A DNA stretch of 8,680 nucleotides from Deinococcus sp. (GTDB lineage: Bacteria > Deinococcota > Deinococci > Deinococcales > Deinococcaceae): contig JAGLBK010000106.1 in the NCBI GenBank assembly GCA_018260275.1, positions 1-8,680 on the forward strand. Direction: 5' to 3'. Numbering within the stretch: position 1 is the first letter of the stretch; each line of letters opens with the position of its first letter. The position numbers and the translations under genes are program-made. The notes under the pieces are model-generated. The model had not been told where the DNA came from, did not search any database, and saw nothing but the letters and a program-made list of their open reading frames with translations. Below, piece by piece: positions 1 to 7,801 of the stretch.

Positions 1-57
1 CGGCCCAGGTCCGACAGCCCCAACGTGACCCGGCGTACAGCCTGCCCCCCGAACCCG

Positions 58-63
58 TAAACT
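58..63 (+). promoter_or_regulatory. -10 box of a probable leaderless promoter for the DoxX gene
   Basis: TAAACT matches the TANNNT -10 consensus and ends six bases before the ATG at 70, which puts transcription start at or next to the A of the start codon. There is no Shine-Dalgarno sequence in between. This is the geometry known for leaderless genes in Deinococcus. No convincing -35 box is seen 16-18 bp upstream. The 57 bases to the left hold no other recognisable feature. Confidence 0.55.
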
Positions 64-69
64 GACCGC

Positions 70-543
70 ATGACCCGTCACCCCGAACTGGCGCTGGGAC
101 TGCTGCGGCTGATGCTGGGGGCCATGTTCGCGCTGCACGGGGCGCAGGCCATCTTTTACAAGGGGCTGGGGCCGACCACCGCGCAGTTCAAGGGGTGGCA
201 TGTGCCGATGCCGCTGCTCACCGCCCCGCTGGTCGCCACGCTGGAACTGGCGGGCGGCATCCTGATTGTTCTGGGGCTGGGGGCGCGGCCCTTTGCCTTC
301 GCTCTGGCGCTGGTCATGGGCGCGGCCATCTATTACGCCCACTGGGGCAAGGATTTTTTCAGGGGCGGCATGGAAGTTCCGCTGATTCTGCTGGTCTGCG
401 CCCTGGCGATTGCGTTGGGCGGCCCCGGCAAACCGTCCTTTGACCAGATGCGCGGTGAGGTGGTCGGGCCGCCGGAGAAGCCCCAGCCGTCCGGGCCACC
501 TGCGCCAAAGCGCGTGACGGTCAAGAAGAAGGGAAACGATTAG
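70..543 (+). CDS. DoxX family membrane protein
   Basis: A 157-residue inner-membrane protein of the DoxX/DoxD-like family. It has about four hydrophobic segments (roughly residues 7-25, 50-70, 74-91 and 102-117). The family hallmark, a Glu in the second helix followed by Gly-Gly and a small-residue-rich stretch, is present (ELAGG, residues 59-63), as is an early LRL..G..F..HG motif at about 12-24. The last 35 residues are hydrophilic, rich in Pro early and in Lys at the end, and probably cytoplasmic. Family members are linked to redox or respiratory processes in several bacteria, but the substrate is usually unknown and nothing here narrows it. The ATG at 70 is chosen because a TANNNT box lies six bases upstream. 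The gene converges on the S41 peptidase with 3 bp between stops, so it has no room for its own terminator. Confidence 0.85.
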   Translation: MTRHPELALGLLRLMLGAMFALHGAQAIFYKGLGPTTAQFKGWHVPMPLLTAPLVATLELAGGILIVLGLGARPFAFALALVMGAAIYYAHWGKDFFRGGMEVPLILLVCALAIALGGPGKPSFDQMRGEVVGPPEKPQPSGPPAPKRVTVKKKGND

Positions 544-546
544 CCT

Positions 547-1788
547 TCAGGAGTGACAGACGTCACGCAACCAGCGTTGCGCCGCCTGTAACGCCGGATC
601 AGCGGGCGTCCCAAAGTTTTTGAAGGCGGGGACGCTGACCTCCGGCGTCAGGGCCGAGTCGTACATCTTTCCGTTGCGGTCCTGGGTCACGCCCTCGGTC
701 AGGGTAATGTGCGCTCCGTCCGGCAGTGTCTGGCCGATGTTGCCCGTGGGGACACCGGCGCTGGGTTCGCCAAAAAAGCGGGTCTGGGGCCGCCCCCGCA
801 GCATGACCAGCAGACCCTCGGCGGCGCTGGCGGTGGCTGGCCCCTGTAAAACGGCCAGCGGTGGAACAGGTCTGCTCAGAACCACTGGCGCGGTTACCTG
901 AAGGGTTAACGGCTGGGTCAGCCTGGGGCTGTGGGCGCTCACCTGCCCGTTCTGGTAGGTGGTGAACTGCGCCTCAGCCGGGTCGCGATGTGGAATGTAG
1001 GTCACCCTGGCCGCCGGGTCCAGCAGTGGCCCCAGCGCCAGCATCTGGGCAGCGGTGCTGCCGCCGGGGTCCTGCCGCAGGTCCAGCACCCAGCCGCAGG
1101 ACGCCTGTTTTTCTGCTGAGCCAATCACGCTCTGCGCCTGCTGGGCATAGCGGCTCAGTGTCTGGGGCGTATTGGCCGGAACATTGCTGAACAGCGAGAA
1201 ACGCACGACTCCGTTCCCCAGGGGCTCGGCGCTGGCTGGCTGCGGGGCGGTATTCGGCGAGGTGGGTAGGGTCGTTACAGTGCTCTGGCTGGGACTCTGG
1301 CCGGGTTTTCGCCAGCGAATCTGCACCTGCCCGCCGGAAAGCGTTTTCCGTTCCAGAATCAGGTCGCCCGGCGCGAGGCCCGCCTGCTGTGCGCGGCTGC
1401 CCGGCCTGACCAGATAGACCTCGTGTACGCCGCCGCTTTGCAAAATGGAATGATACCCGGCGTCCTGTGTGACGCTATCGGAGGTACTGAGGCTCTCGCC
1501 CGGTGCCCAGAAAGAGCTGTGATGGTCGCCCAGCTGGGCAATTACGGCGCGGATGAACGGGTAGGTTTCGGCGGGCGTTTTGACTGTCGTGGCCAGCGCC
1601 ATGGCTCTGGCATTAGTCTGCGGCCAGTCGATTCTGGCGGTGTTGAGGGCGTTGTTCTGAATGTAATTCAGGGCCAGGGTCAGGTAGGTCTGGGGAGTCA
1701 GGCCGCTGGGCACCTCGGCAGCCCGCCCCTGACCGAAAAACGAACCTGCCAGCAGCGCCATCCCCAGGGTCATCGCTCGTCTGTTCAT
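547..1788 (-). CDS. exported S41 family peptidase with PDZ domain (Ser/His, NSR-like)
   Basis: A 413-residue exported protease of the tail-specific/C-terminal processing superfamily (S41). Residues 1-24 form a signal peptide (RR, a hydrophobic core, then GRAA before Glu25). A PDZ-type segment with the PGSRAQQAGLAPGDLIL pattern covers about 105-160. The S41 core follows: CGWVLDLRQDPGG at 231-243 and the nucleophile motif TASAAE with Ser321. The usual catalytic Lys motif (GKG) about 25 residues later is replaced by GVPTGN (345-350). A DHHS motif is present at 88-91 instead. This resembles the nisin-resistance protein branch, where a Ser/His pair acts with a TASSAE motif, so His90 with Ser321 is the likely dyad. 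The substrate is unknown. The ATG at 1788 is the only start in frame after an upstream TGA; the Shine-Dalgarno is weak (GGGA). Two cysteines, 231 and 411, could form a disulfide, consistent with export. Confidence 0.85.
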   Translation of the reverse strand: MNRRAMTLGMALLAGSFFGQGRAAEVPSGLTPQTYLTLALNYIQNNALNTARIDWPQTNARAMALATTVKTPAETYPFIRAVIAQLGDHHSSFWAPGESLSTSDSVTQDAGYHSILQSGGVHEVYLVRPGSRAQQAGLAPGDLILERKTLSGGQVQIRWRKPGQSPSQSTVTTLPTSPNTAPQPASAEPLGNGVVRFSLFSNVPANTPQTLSRYAQQAQSVIGSAEKQASCGWVLDLRQDPGGSTAAQMLALGPLLDPAARVTYIPHRDPAEAQFTTYQNGQVSAHSPRLTQPLTLQVTAPVVLSRPVPPLAVLQGPATASAAEGLLVMLRGRPQTRFFGEPSAGVPTGNIGQTLPDGAHITLTEGVTQDRNGKMYDSALTPEVSVPAFKNFGTPADPALQAAQRWLRDVCHS

Positions 1789-1857
1789 GTCCCACAGTTG
1801 AGGCTTCGCGGCTCAGGCCCACATGAAAGTCCGTTCTGGAATACCCGCCGCACCGCT

Positions 1858-1866
1858 TGCTAAACT
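1858..1866 (+). promoter_or_regulatory. candidate extended -10 promoter for uvrA
   Basis: TGCTAAACT has the TGn extension followed by a TANNNT hexamer at 1861-1866. It predicts a start site near 1873 and a 5' leader of about 138 nt before uvrA. No good -35 box is visible, which is tolerable for an extended -10. A second TAAAC at 1877-1881 lies in a short palindrome (CGTTT GT AAACG, 1871-1882). The position is inferred from sequence alone. Confidence 0.4.
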
Positions 1867-1880
1867 GACCCGTTTGTAAA

Positions 1881-1903
1881 CGTAGGAGGCCCGACCTCTT
1901 ACG
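1881..1903 (+). promoter_or_regulatory. hairpin in the uvrA leader that buries an AGGAGG
   Basis: CGTAGGAGG (1881-1889) pairs with CCTCTTACG (1895-1903) across a five-base loop, giving nine pairs with one G-T wobble. The left arm contains a perfect Shine-Dalgarno core, AGGAGG, but no start codon lies at a usable distance, so it does not drive a gene. It may be an RNA structure of the leader or a protein-binding dyad. Confidence 0.4.
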
Positions 1904-1915
1904 CCCCCGTCAGAA
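1899..1915. promoter_or_regulatory. weak RDRM-like (DdrO operator-like) 17-mer
   Basis: TTACG-N7-CAGAA has the 17-bp spacing of the radiation/desiccation response motif bound by DdrO in Deinococcus (roughly TTAYG-N7-CRTAA, from memory). The left half matches fully and the right half 4 of 5. Against it, the centre is all G/C plus one T rather than A/T-rich, and it would lie about 26-42 bases downstream of the predicted start site. uvrA is a known member of this regulon in some Deinococcus species, which is the main reason to list it. Confidence 0.25.
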
Positions 1916-1922
1916 ATTATGC

Positions 1923-1950
1923 GGGCTATGAGCTTTGGGCCATGAGCTAA
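1923..1950 (+). repeat. two degenerate tandem copies of a 14-bp unit
   Basis: GGGCTATGAGCTTT (1923-1936) is followed directly by GGGCCATGAGCTAA (1937-1950), 11 of 14 identical, and a third GGGC starts at 1951. The duplication lies in the uvrA leader just upstream of the 8-bp repeat array. Confidence 0.6.
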
Positions 1951-1966
1951 GGGCAAACCCCCTTAG
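1947..1966 (+). promoter_or_regulatory. leader hairpin with alternative downstream partners
   Basis: CTAAGGG (1947-1953) can pair perfectly with CCCTTAG at 1960-1966 (six-base loop), and equally with the same heptamer at 1976-1982 or 1984-1990, because that heptamer recurs in the tandem repeats. Only one pairing can form at a time. The structure ends shortly before the uvrA ribosome binding site. Whether it affects expression is unknown. Confidence 0.4.
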
Positions 1967-1992
1967 ACCTTTAGACCCTTAGACCCTTAGAC
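1961..1992 (+). repeat. four tandem copies of the 8-bp unit CCTTAGAC
   Basis: Copies start at 1961, 1969, 1977 and 1985. The second has a C-to-T change (CTTTAGAC) and the others are identical. The array lies 18 bp before the uvrA start and ends 8 bp before its Shine-Dalgarno. Such short-period arrays can change copy number by replication slippage, so the leader length may differ between strains. Confidence 0.85.
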
Positions 1993-2000
1993 CGCTCCCA

Positions 2001-2006
2001 GAGGAG
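2001..2006 (+). promoter_or_regulatory. uvrA Shine-Dalgarno
   Basis: GAGGAG followed by CAAA and ATG. The spacing of four bases is slightly short, but the match is strong and fixes the uvrA start at 2011. It contrasts with the neighbouring genes, which lack a good Shine-Dalgarno. Confidence 0.8.
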
Positions 2007-2010
2007 CAAA

Positions 2011-5061
<3,051 letters not shown>

Positions 5062-5075
5062 GGGGCTGAGTTGGC

Positions 5076-5094
5076 GGGGTGGCCACCACTCCCC
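5076..5094. terminator. weak candidate terminator between convergent genes
   Basis: The 34-bp gap between the stops of uvrA and the minus-strand gene contains GGGG-TGG pairing with CCA and CCCC (loop CCA, two-base bulge), overlapping the perfect palindrome GGTGGCCACC (5078-5087). No T-run follows on either strand, so this is only a structural candidate. Confidence 0.3.
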
Positions 5095-5095
5095 C

Positions 5096-5443
5096 CTACT
5101 TCGTCGGCACCGCCCGAATCCACCTGAATACACCCAGCCGCTTACCCGTGGCTGCGTCAAGCGTCTGCGTCAGGTTGGTAGCAGAGCCGCCCGGCAGCAA
5201 CGTCGTCACGCTCACCTCGCCTGGCTTGCTGGCTTCGTCAATCCGGTACTTCCAACCCAGATACTGCTTCCAGCGCGTCTTGCCCGCCCCATCCCGCATC
5301 AGTAACAGGCTATGGCCCACCGCGTCCGGGCTGACATACGCCGCCAGAATGACCGTATCGGGGCCGCGTTTCTGAGTGTCCTGTACCTGATAAGACGCGG
5401 GCACACTCAGGGCGGCGGCAGTCAGCAGAGCTAACAGAGGCAT
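5096..5443 (-). CDS. small exported protein of unknown function
   Basis: A 115-residue protein I do not recognise. Residues 1 to about 17 form a hydrophobic Leu/Ala-rich segment ending in VPAS, consistent with a signal peptide, although it lacks the usual basic residue near the start. The mature part is hydrophilic with no cysteines. It reads like a small beta-rich domain, with hydrophobic strands at about 30-36 (TVILAAY), 44-49 (HSLLLM), 77-83 and 103-111, and aromatic residues in WKQYLGWKY (58-66). The start at 5443 is supported by a TANNNT box six bases upstream. It converges on uvrA and is divergent from the next membrane protein. A periplasmic or surface location is likely; no function can be assigned. 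Confidence 0.75.
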   Translation of the reverse strand: MPLLALLTAAALSVPASYQVQDTQKRGPDTVILAAYVSPDAVGHSLLLMRDGAGKTRWKQYLGWKYRIDEASKPGEVSVTTLLPGGSATNLTQTLDAATGKRLGVFRWIRAVPTK

Positions 5444-5449
5444 GGACTG

Positions 5450-5455
5450 ACACTA
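5450..5455 (-). promoter_or_regulatory. -10 box of a probable leaderless promoter for the small exported protein
   Basis: On the minus strand TAGTGT (TANNNT) is followed by exactly six bases, CAGTCC, and then the ATG at 5443. This is the same spacing as at the DoxX gene, and there is no Shine-Dalgarno. No clear -35 box is seen. Confidence 0.5.
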
Positions 5456-5492
5456 CCGCCACGGCATGAATCCGGCCTGTGATGCTCAGGCG

Positions 5493-5501
5493 TGGTAAAA
5501 C
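5493..5501 (+). promoter_or_regulatory. possible extended -10 for the multi-pass membrane protein gene
   Basis: TGGTAAAAC has the TGn extension, and its hexamer TAAAAC lacks only the final T of TANNNT. It ends nine bases before the ATG at 5511, giving a very short leader. A weak GAGAG (5505-5509) could alternatively serve as a ribosome binding site. This and the divergent promoter share a 67-bp gap. Confidence 0.3.
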
Positions 5502-5510
5502 CTTGAGAGC

Positions 5511-6329
5511 ATGACCGCCGCTTCCGCACCGACCCATAACGCTGGCCTTCGCTCCGGCCTCTGGACTGCCCTACGTCTGGTGGCGGGCTGGGCCACCGTC
5601 GCCGTTCTCGCCTACCTGCTGGGCGTGCCCAGCGACAGCTTCGGCTGGGCCAAGATGGTCTTTGCCTGGGTGCTGCTGACCCTGGTGGCCGACGAATTTG
5701 CAGGCTGGTTCGGGTACATCGGTCTGGCGCTCGGCGTCCTGCCCTTTTTGCACGCCACACCCGAGCCGTGGTTCACGGTCTTTCCGCTGGTCTTTGCCGC
5801 GCTGTTCGCCCTGCTGCTGCTCAAGCATTCCGGTGGGCCGTTCGTGGTGCCGTTTGCGGCGCTCCTTTTTATGGCGACCATCATCGCAGCCGACAAAATC
5901 GGGATCAAGATGAAGATACCGCTGGCGCTGATCGGCACGTCGCAGTTTCGCAACGCGACTTTCATCCCTATGATCGCCGTTATGAGCTTCAGCTTTTTGC
6001 GCCAGCTGGGCACCCTGCTCTGGCGCTGGCAGGCCAGGCGCACACGGCTGGCAGACGTGCCCCAAGTCCCCACAGCAAAAGCGGTGCCTCAGCCGACTGC
6101 GCCAGTTCCGGTGCCCGCCGCGCCAGTCGGCGTGAATTCGGCGAATCCAAGCACACCCGCCTCAAGCACACCCGGCCCAGTAACCGAAACCATCGTCGTC
6201 TCTCCTGCTGCGCGTGTGGTGGTGCCCAGCCCGGCCAGGCCGCAGACTGCCAAAACCCCGGCGGCGGTGATCGACCTCGACCTGGGCGACGTTCCGGGCG
6301 CACAAGAGCAGCCCCCCAGGAAAACCTGA
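5511..6329 (+). CDS. multi-pass membrane protein with Pro/Ala-rich tail, unknown function
   Basis: A 272-residue protein I do not recognise. The first 172 residues hold about five or six hydrophobic segments (roughly 19-38, 47-62, 65-80, 87-105, 109-127 and 150-170). A short polar loop at 128-150 contains KIGIKMKIP and a SQFRN motif. After a basic stretch, WRWQARRTR (171-179), which suggests a cytoplasmic C terminus by the positive-inside rule, comes a low-complexity tail of about 90 residues rich in Pro, Ala, Thr and Val, ending with an acidic DLDLGD (255-260). The tail could be a flexible linker or interaction arm. It lies 71 bp upstream of the dsbA-like gene on the same strand, with a dyad and promoter-like boxes between, so co-transcription is uncertain. 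Long reading frames in other phases here are shadows. Confidence 0.75.
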   Translation: MTAASAPTHNAGLRSGLWTALRLVAGWATVAVLAYLLGVPSDSFGWAKMVFAWVLLTLVADEFAGWFGYIGLALGVLPFLHATPEPWFTVFPLVFAALFALLLLKHSGGPFVVPFAALLFMATIIAADKIGIKMKIPLALIGTSQFRNATFIPMIAVMSFSFLRQLGTLLWRWQARRTRLADVPQVPTAKAVPQPTAPVPVPAAPVGVNSANPSTPASSTPGPVTETIVVSPAARVVVPSPARPQTAKTPAAVIDLDLGDVPGAQEQPPRKT

Positions 6330-6358
6330 GCCGCCCGGACTTCCAGTCTCACCTCACA

Positions 6359-6390
6359 TTGACGCGCCTGACTACCGGGCGCGTTAAACT
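6359..6390 (+). promoter_or_regulatory. promoter-like boxes inside an inverted repeat upstream of the dsbA-like gene
   Basis: TTGACG (6359-6364, -35-like) and TAAACT (6385-6390, -10-like) are 20 bp apart, longer than the ideal 17. TTGACGCGCC (6359-6368) is the inverted partner of GGCGCGTTAA (6378-6387): ten pairs with one G-T wobble and a nine-base loop. The dyad thus spans the -35 box and enters the -10 box. It could be an operator, or a hairpin ending the upstream transcript, although the T-run after it is poor. The -10 box ends ten bases before the ATG, so any leader would be only a few bases. Confidence 0.45.
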
Positions 6391-6400
6391 TTGCTGCGAT

Positions 6401-7108
6401 ATGACCCGACTTTCCGGAAACAATTCAAACCGCAGTGTTCTTCTGATCGGTACGCTCATCGCTGCCGCCCTGATCGGACTGGCCATTTGGGCCATGACCC
6501 ACAAGGCTGCCGCGCCCACTACCAGTGGCGACAAAGCCGTGAACTTCAATCTTGCCAACCTGCCCTTCGACGGCAAGGCCGACGCCCCCGTGACTGTGGT
6601 GGCCGTAGAGGATTTCAAGTGCCCAGCCTGTAAGAACTTTCAGGACACGGCGGCCCCTGAACTCAAGACCAAGTATGTCGATACTGGCAAGGTCAAGTGG
6701 TACACCCTGATCTGGCCTTTCATTTCAACTCAGGTAGCCCGCAACCCCGAGGACGACAGCAAGTACGCGGCCATGGCGGCCAAGTGCGTCTACGACCAGA
6801 AGGGCAATGAGGGCTTCAGTACCTACAAGGACATCCTGTTCCGCGCCCAGCAGACCGAAACCATCGTCTGGGCGACCAAGCCTTACCTCAAGCAACTGGC
6901 TTCCAATATCGACGGCCTGGACAGCGGCAAGTTCGCCACCTGCCTGGACACCGACGCGACCGCCGCCCGCGTGGAAGCCGACAAGAAGCAGGCCGAGGAC
7001 GCGGGGGTCAGCTCGACGCCGACTATTTTCGTCAACGGTAAGGCCGTGACCATCGCCACCGACGCGGTCAAGGACATCAGCGCTGCCATCGACGCGGCTG
7101 CCAAGTAA
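6401..7108 (+). CDS. DsbA family thiol:disulfide oxidoreductase, membrane-anchored
   Basis: A 235-residue thioredoxin-fold protein of the DsbA/BdbD type that introduces disulfides into exported proteins. An N-terminal anchor or uncleaved signal (about 12-31) directs it outside the membrane. The domain starts at the ADAPVTVVAVEDFKCPACKNF region (61-81), with the active-site pair C74-P-A-C77. The cis-proline loop is STPT with Pro207, followed by IFVNGK, and a helical insert lies between. Two more cysteines, C129 and C181, may form a structural disulfide. The ATG at 6401 is preferred over a much earlier in-frame ATG at 5768, because upstream codons overlap the previous gene, read as low-complexity noise, and a promoter-like box lies just upstream. 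No Shine-Dalgarno is seen. The DsbB partner follows after 3 bp, so the pair is clearly one operon. Confidence 0.93.
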   Translation: MTRLSGNNSNRSVLLIGTLIAAALIGLAIWAMTHKAAAPTTSGDKAVNFNLANLPFDGKADAPVTVVAVEDFKCPACKNFQDTAAPELKTKYVDTGKVKWYTLIWPFISTQVARNPEDDSKYAAMAAKCVYDQKGNEGFSTYKDILFRAQQTETIVWATKPYLKQLASNIDGLDSGKFATCLDTDATAARVEADKKQAEDAGVSSTPTIFVNGKAVTIATDAVKDISAAIDAAAK

Positions 7109-7111
7109 ACC

Positions 7112-7567
7112 GTGAGCCGCGACAACCGCCTCTATCTGGCCTGGGTGGTCGCGCTGATCGCCACCCTCGGCAGCCTGTACTTCAGCGAGGTGCGGCACTT
7201 CAACCCGTGCATCCTGTGCTGGTATCAGCGAATCTGCATGTACCCGCAGGTCCTGCTGCTGGGCATAGCCGCCTTCGGAAGCGACCTTGGTATCCGGCGC
7301 TACGTGCTGCCGCTGGCCGTAATCGGCTGGTGCACGGCGCTGTATCAGAATCTGGAAACGTGGGGAGTGGTCCCGACCCTCAAGGCGTGCAGCATCAACC
7401 CGGCGGCGTCATGCAGCAACATCTGGGCCGTGTGGGGTAACAACGAAACCCTCAACCATGCCCTCGCGATCCCGGTCCTGAGCATGATCGCCTTTACCCT
7501 GATCATCGCCCTGCTCAGCTGGAAACGCGTGCCAGTGGTGGCCGAGCCAGTCACCGTGAACGGCTGA
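7112..7567 (+). CDS. dsbB: disulfide bond formation protein B (DsbB/BdbC type)
   Basis: A 151-residue integral membrane protein that reoxidises the DsbA-like partner and passes electrons to quinone. Four transmembrane segments are visible (about 7-25, 40-57, 63-80 and 117-137). The first external loop carries C33-I-L-C36 in the FNPCILCWYQR signature, and the second carries C93 and C101 seven residues apart, typical of the shorter BdbC-like form. The family's Pro-containing last helix (ALAIPVLSMIAF, 117-128) is present. Translation starts at GTG 7112, three bases after the upstream stop, with no strong ribosome binding site, so coupling to the upstream gene is likely. The symbol bdbC would be equally suitable. 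A hairpin terminator follows 23 bp after the stop. Confidence 0.95.
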   Translation: MSRDNRLYLAWVVALIATLGSLYFSEVRHFNPCILCWYQRICMYPQVLLLGIAAFGSDLGIRRYVLPLAVIGWCTALYQNLETWGVVPTLKACSINPAASCSNIWAVWGNNETLNHALAIPVLSMIAFTLIIALLSWKRVPVVAEPVTVNG

Positions 7568-7590
7568 GGCAGAGGCATACTGCGAGAAGT

Positions 7591-7620
7591 AGCGAGGCAG
7601 CCGTCAAAAGCTGCCTCGCT
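7591..7620 (+). terminator. terminator hairpin after the dsbA-dsbB pair
   Basis: AGCGAGGCAGC (7591-7601) and GCTGCCTCGCT (7610-7620) are perfect 11-bp inverted arms around an eight-base loop. The following bases (TGCCTTCTGTG) are only moderately T-rich, so this is a strong stem with a poor tail. Its position directly after the operon supports the call. Confidence 0.75.
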
Positions 7621-7697
7621 TGCCTTCTGTGTGGTGGGGGGAAGTCTTGCTTAGACGGATTTAAGTTGATTCAGACACATTCCGGCATTGGTCACAC

Positions 7698-7754
7698 GCC
7701 CCCTCACCCTTCCGCCGCCTTGCGGCTCCCTCCCTCTCCCACAAGGGGCGAGGG
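7698..7754. repeat. intergenic repeat-like element with two hairpins
   Basis: A C-rich block beginning GCCCCCTCACCC contains GCCGC-CTT-GCGGC (7714-7726) and then CCCTCTCCC-ACAAG-GGGCGAGGG (7732-7754, one mismatch). The CCCTCACCC / CTCTCCC-ACAAGGGG-GAGGG layout is the familiar form of dispersed small intergenic repeats seen in Deinococcus and other GC-rich bacteria. Only one copy is present here, so its repeated nature is inferred from recognition. It lies in the 234-bp gap between convergent operons; the rest of that gap holds only the two terminator-like dyads listed. Confidence 0.6.
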
Positions 7755-7758
7755 TAAA

Positions 7759-7800
7759 ACGGAAAGAATCAAAAAGGTCAGGGAATCTTTTTAATTCCGT
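7759..7800 (-). terminator. A/T-rich dyad after the Roadblock operon, possible bidirectional terminator
   Basis: ACGGAA (7759-7764) and AAAAAG (7771-7776) are mirrored by CTTTTT (7787-7792) and TTCCGT (7795-7800), giving 12 pairs interrupted by an asymmetric internal loop of six against two bases. On the minus strand it begins two bases after the stop of the last Roadblock gene and is followed by TTTT. The stem is A/T-rich and so weak; it may also act on the plus strand. Confidence 0.4.
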
Positions 7801-7801
7801 A

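Noticed and set aside
1..60. Open frame from the left edge to TAA at 58-60 (19 codons) as the end of an upstream gene
   Set aside because: Too short to judge, with no recognisable C-terminal motif; the TAA is better explained as part of the -10 box.
1961..1992. Short CCTTAGAC array as a CRISPR or telomere-like repeat
   Set aside because: Units are 8 bp with no spacers and only four copies, so it is a simple tandem repeat.
5768..6400. N-terminal extension of the dsbA-like gene by 211 codons
   Set aside because: The extension overlaps the membrane protein gene out of frame and has shadow-like composition. Residues from 6401 onward give a normal anchored DsbA, and promoter-like boxes lie just upstream of 6401.
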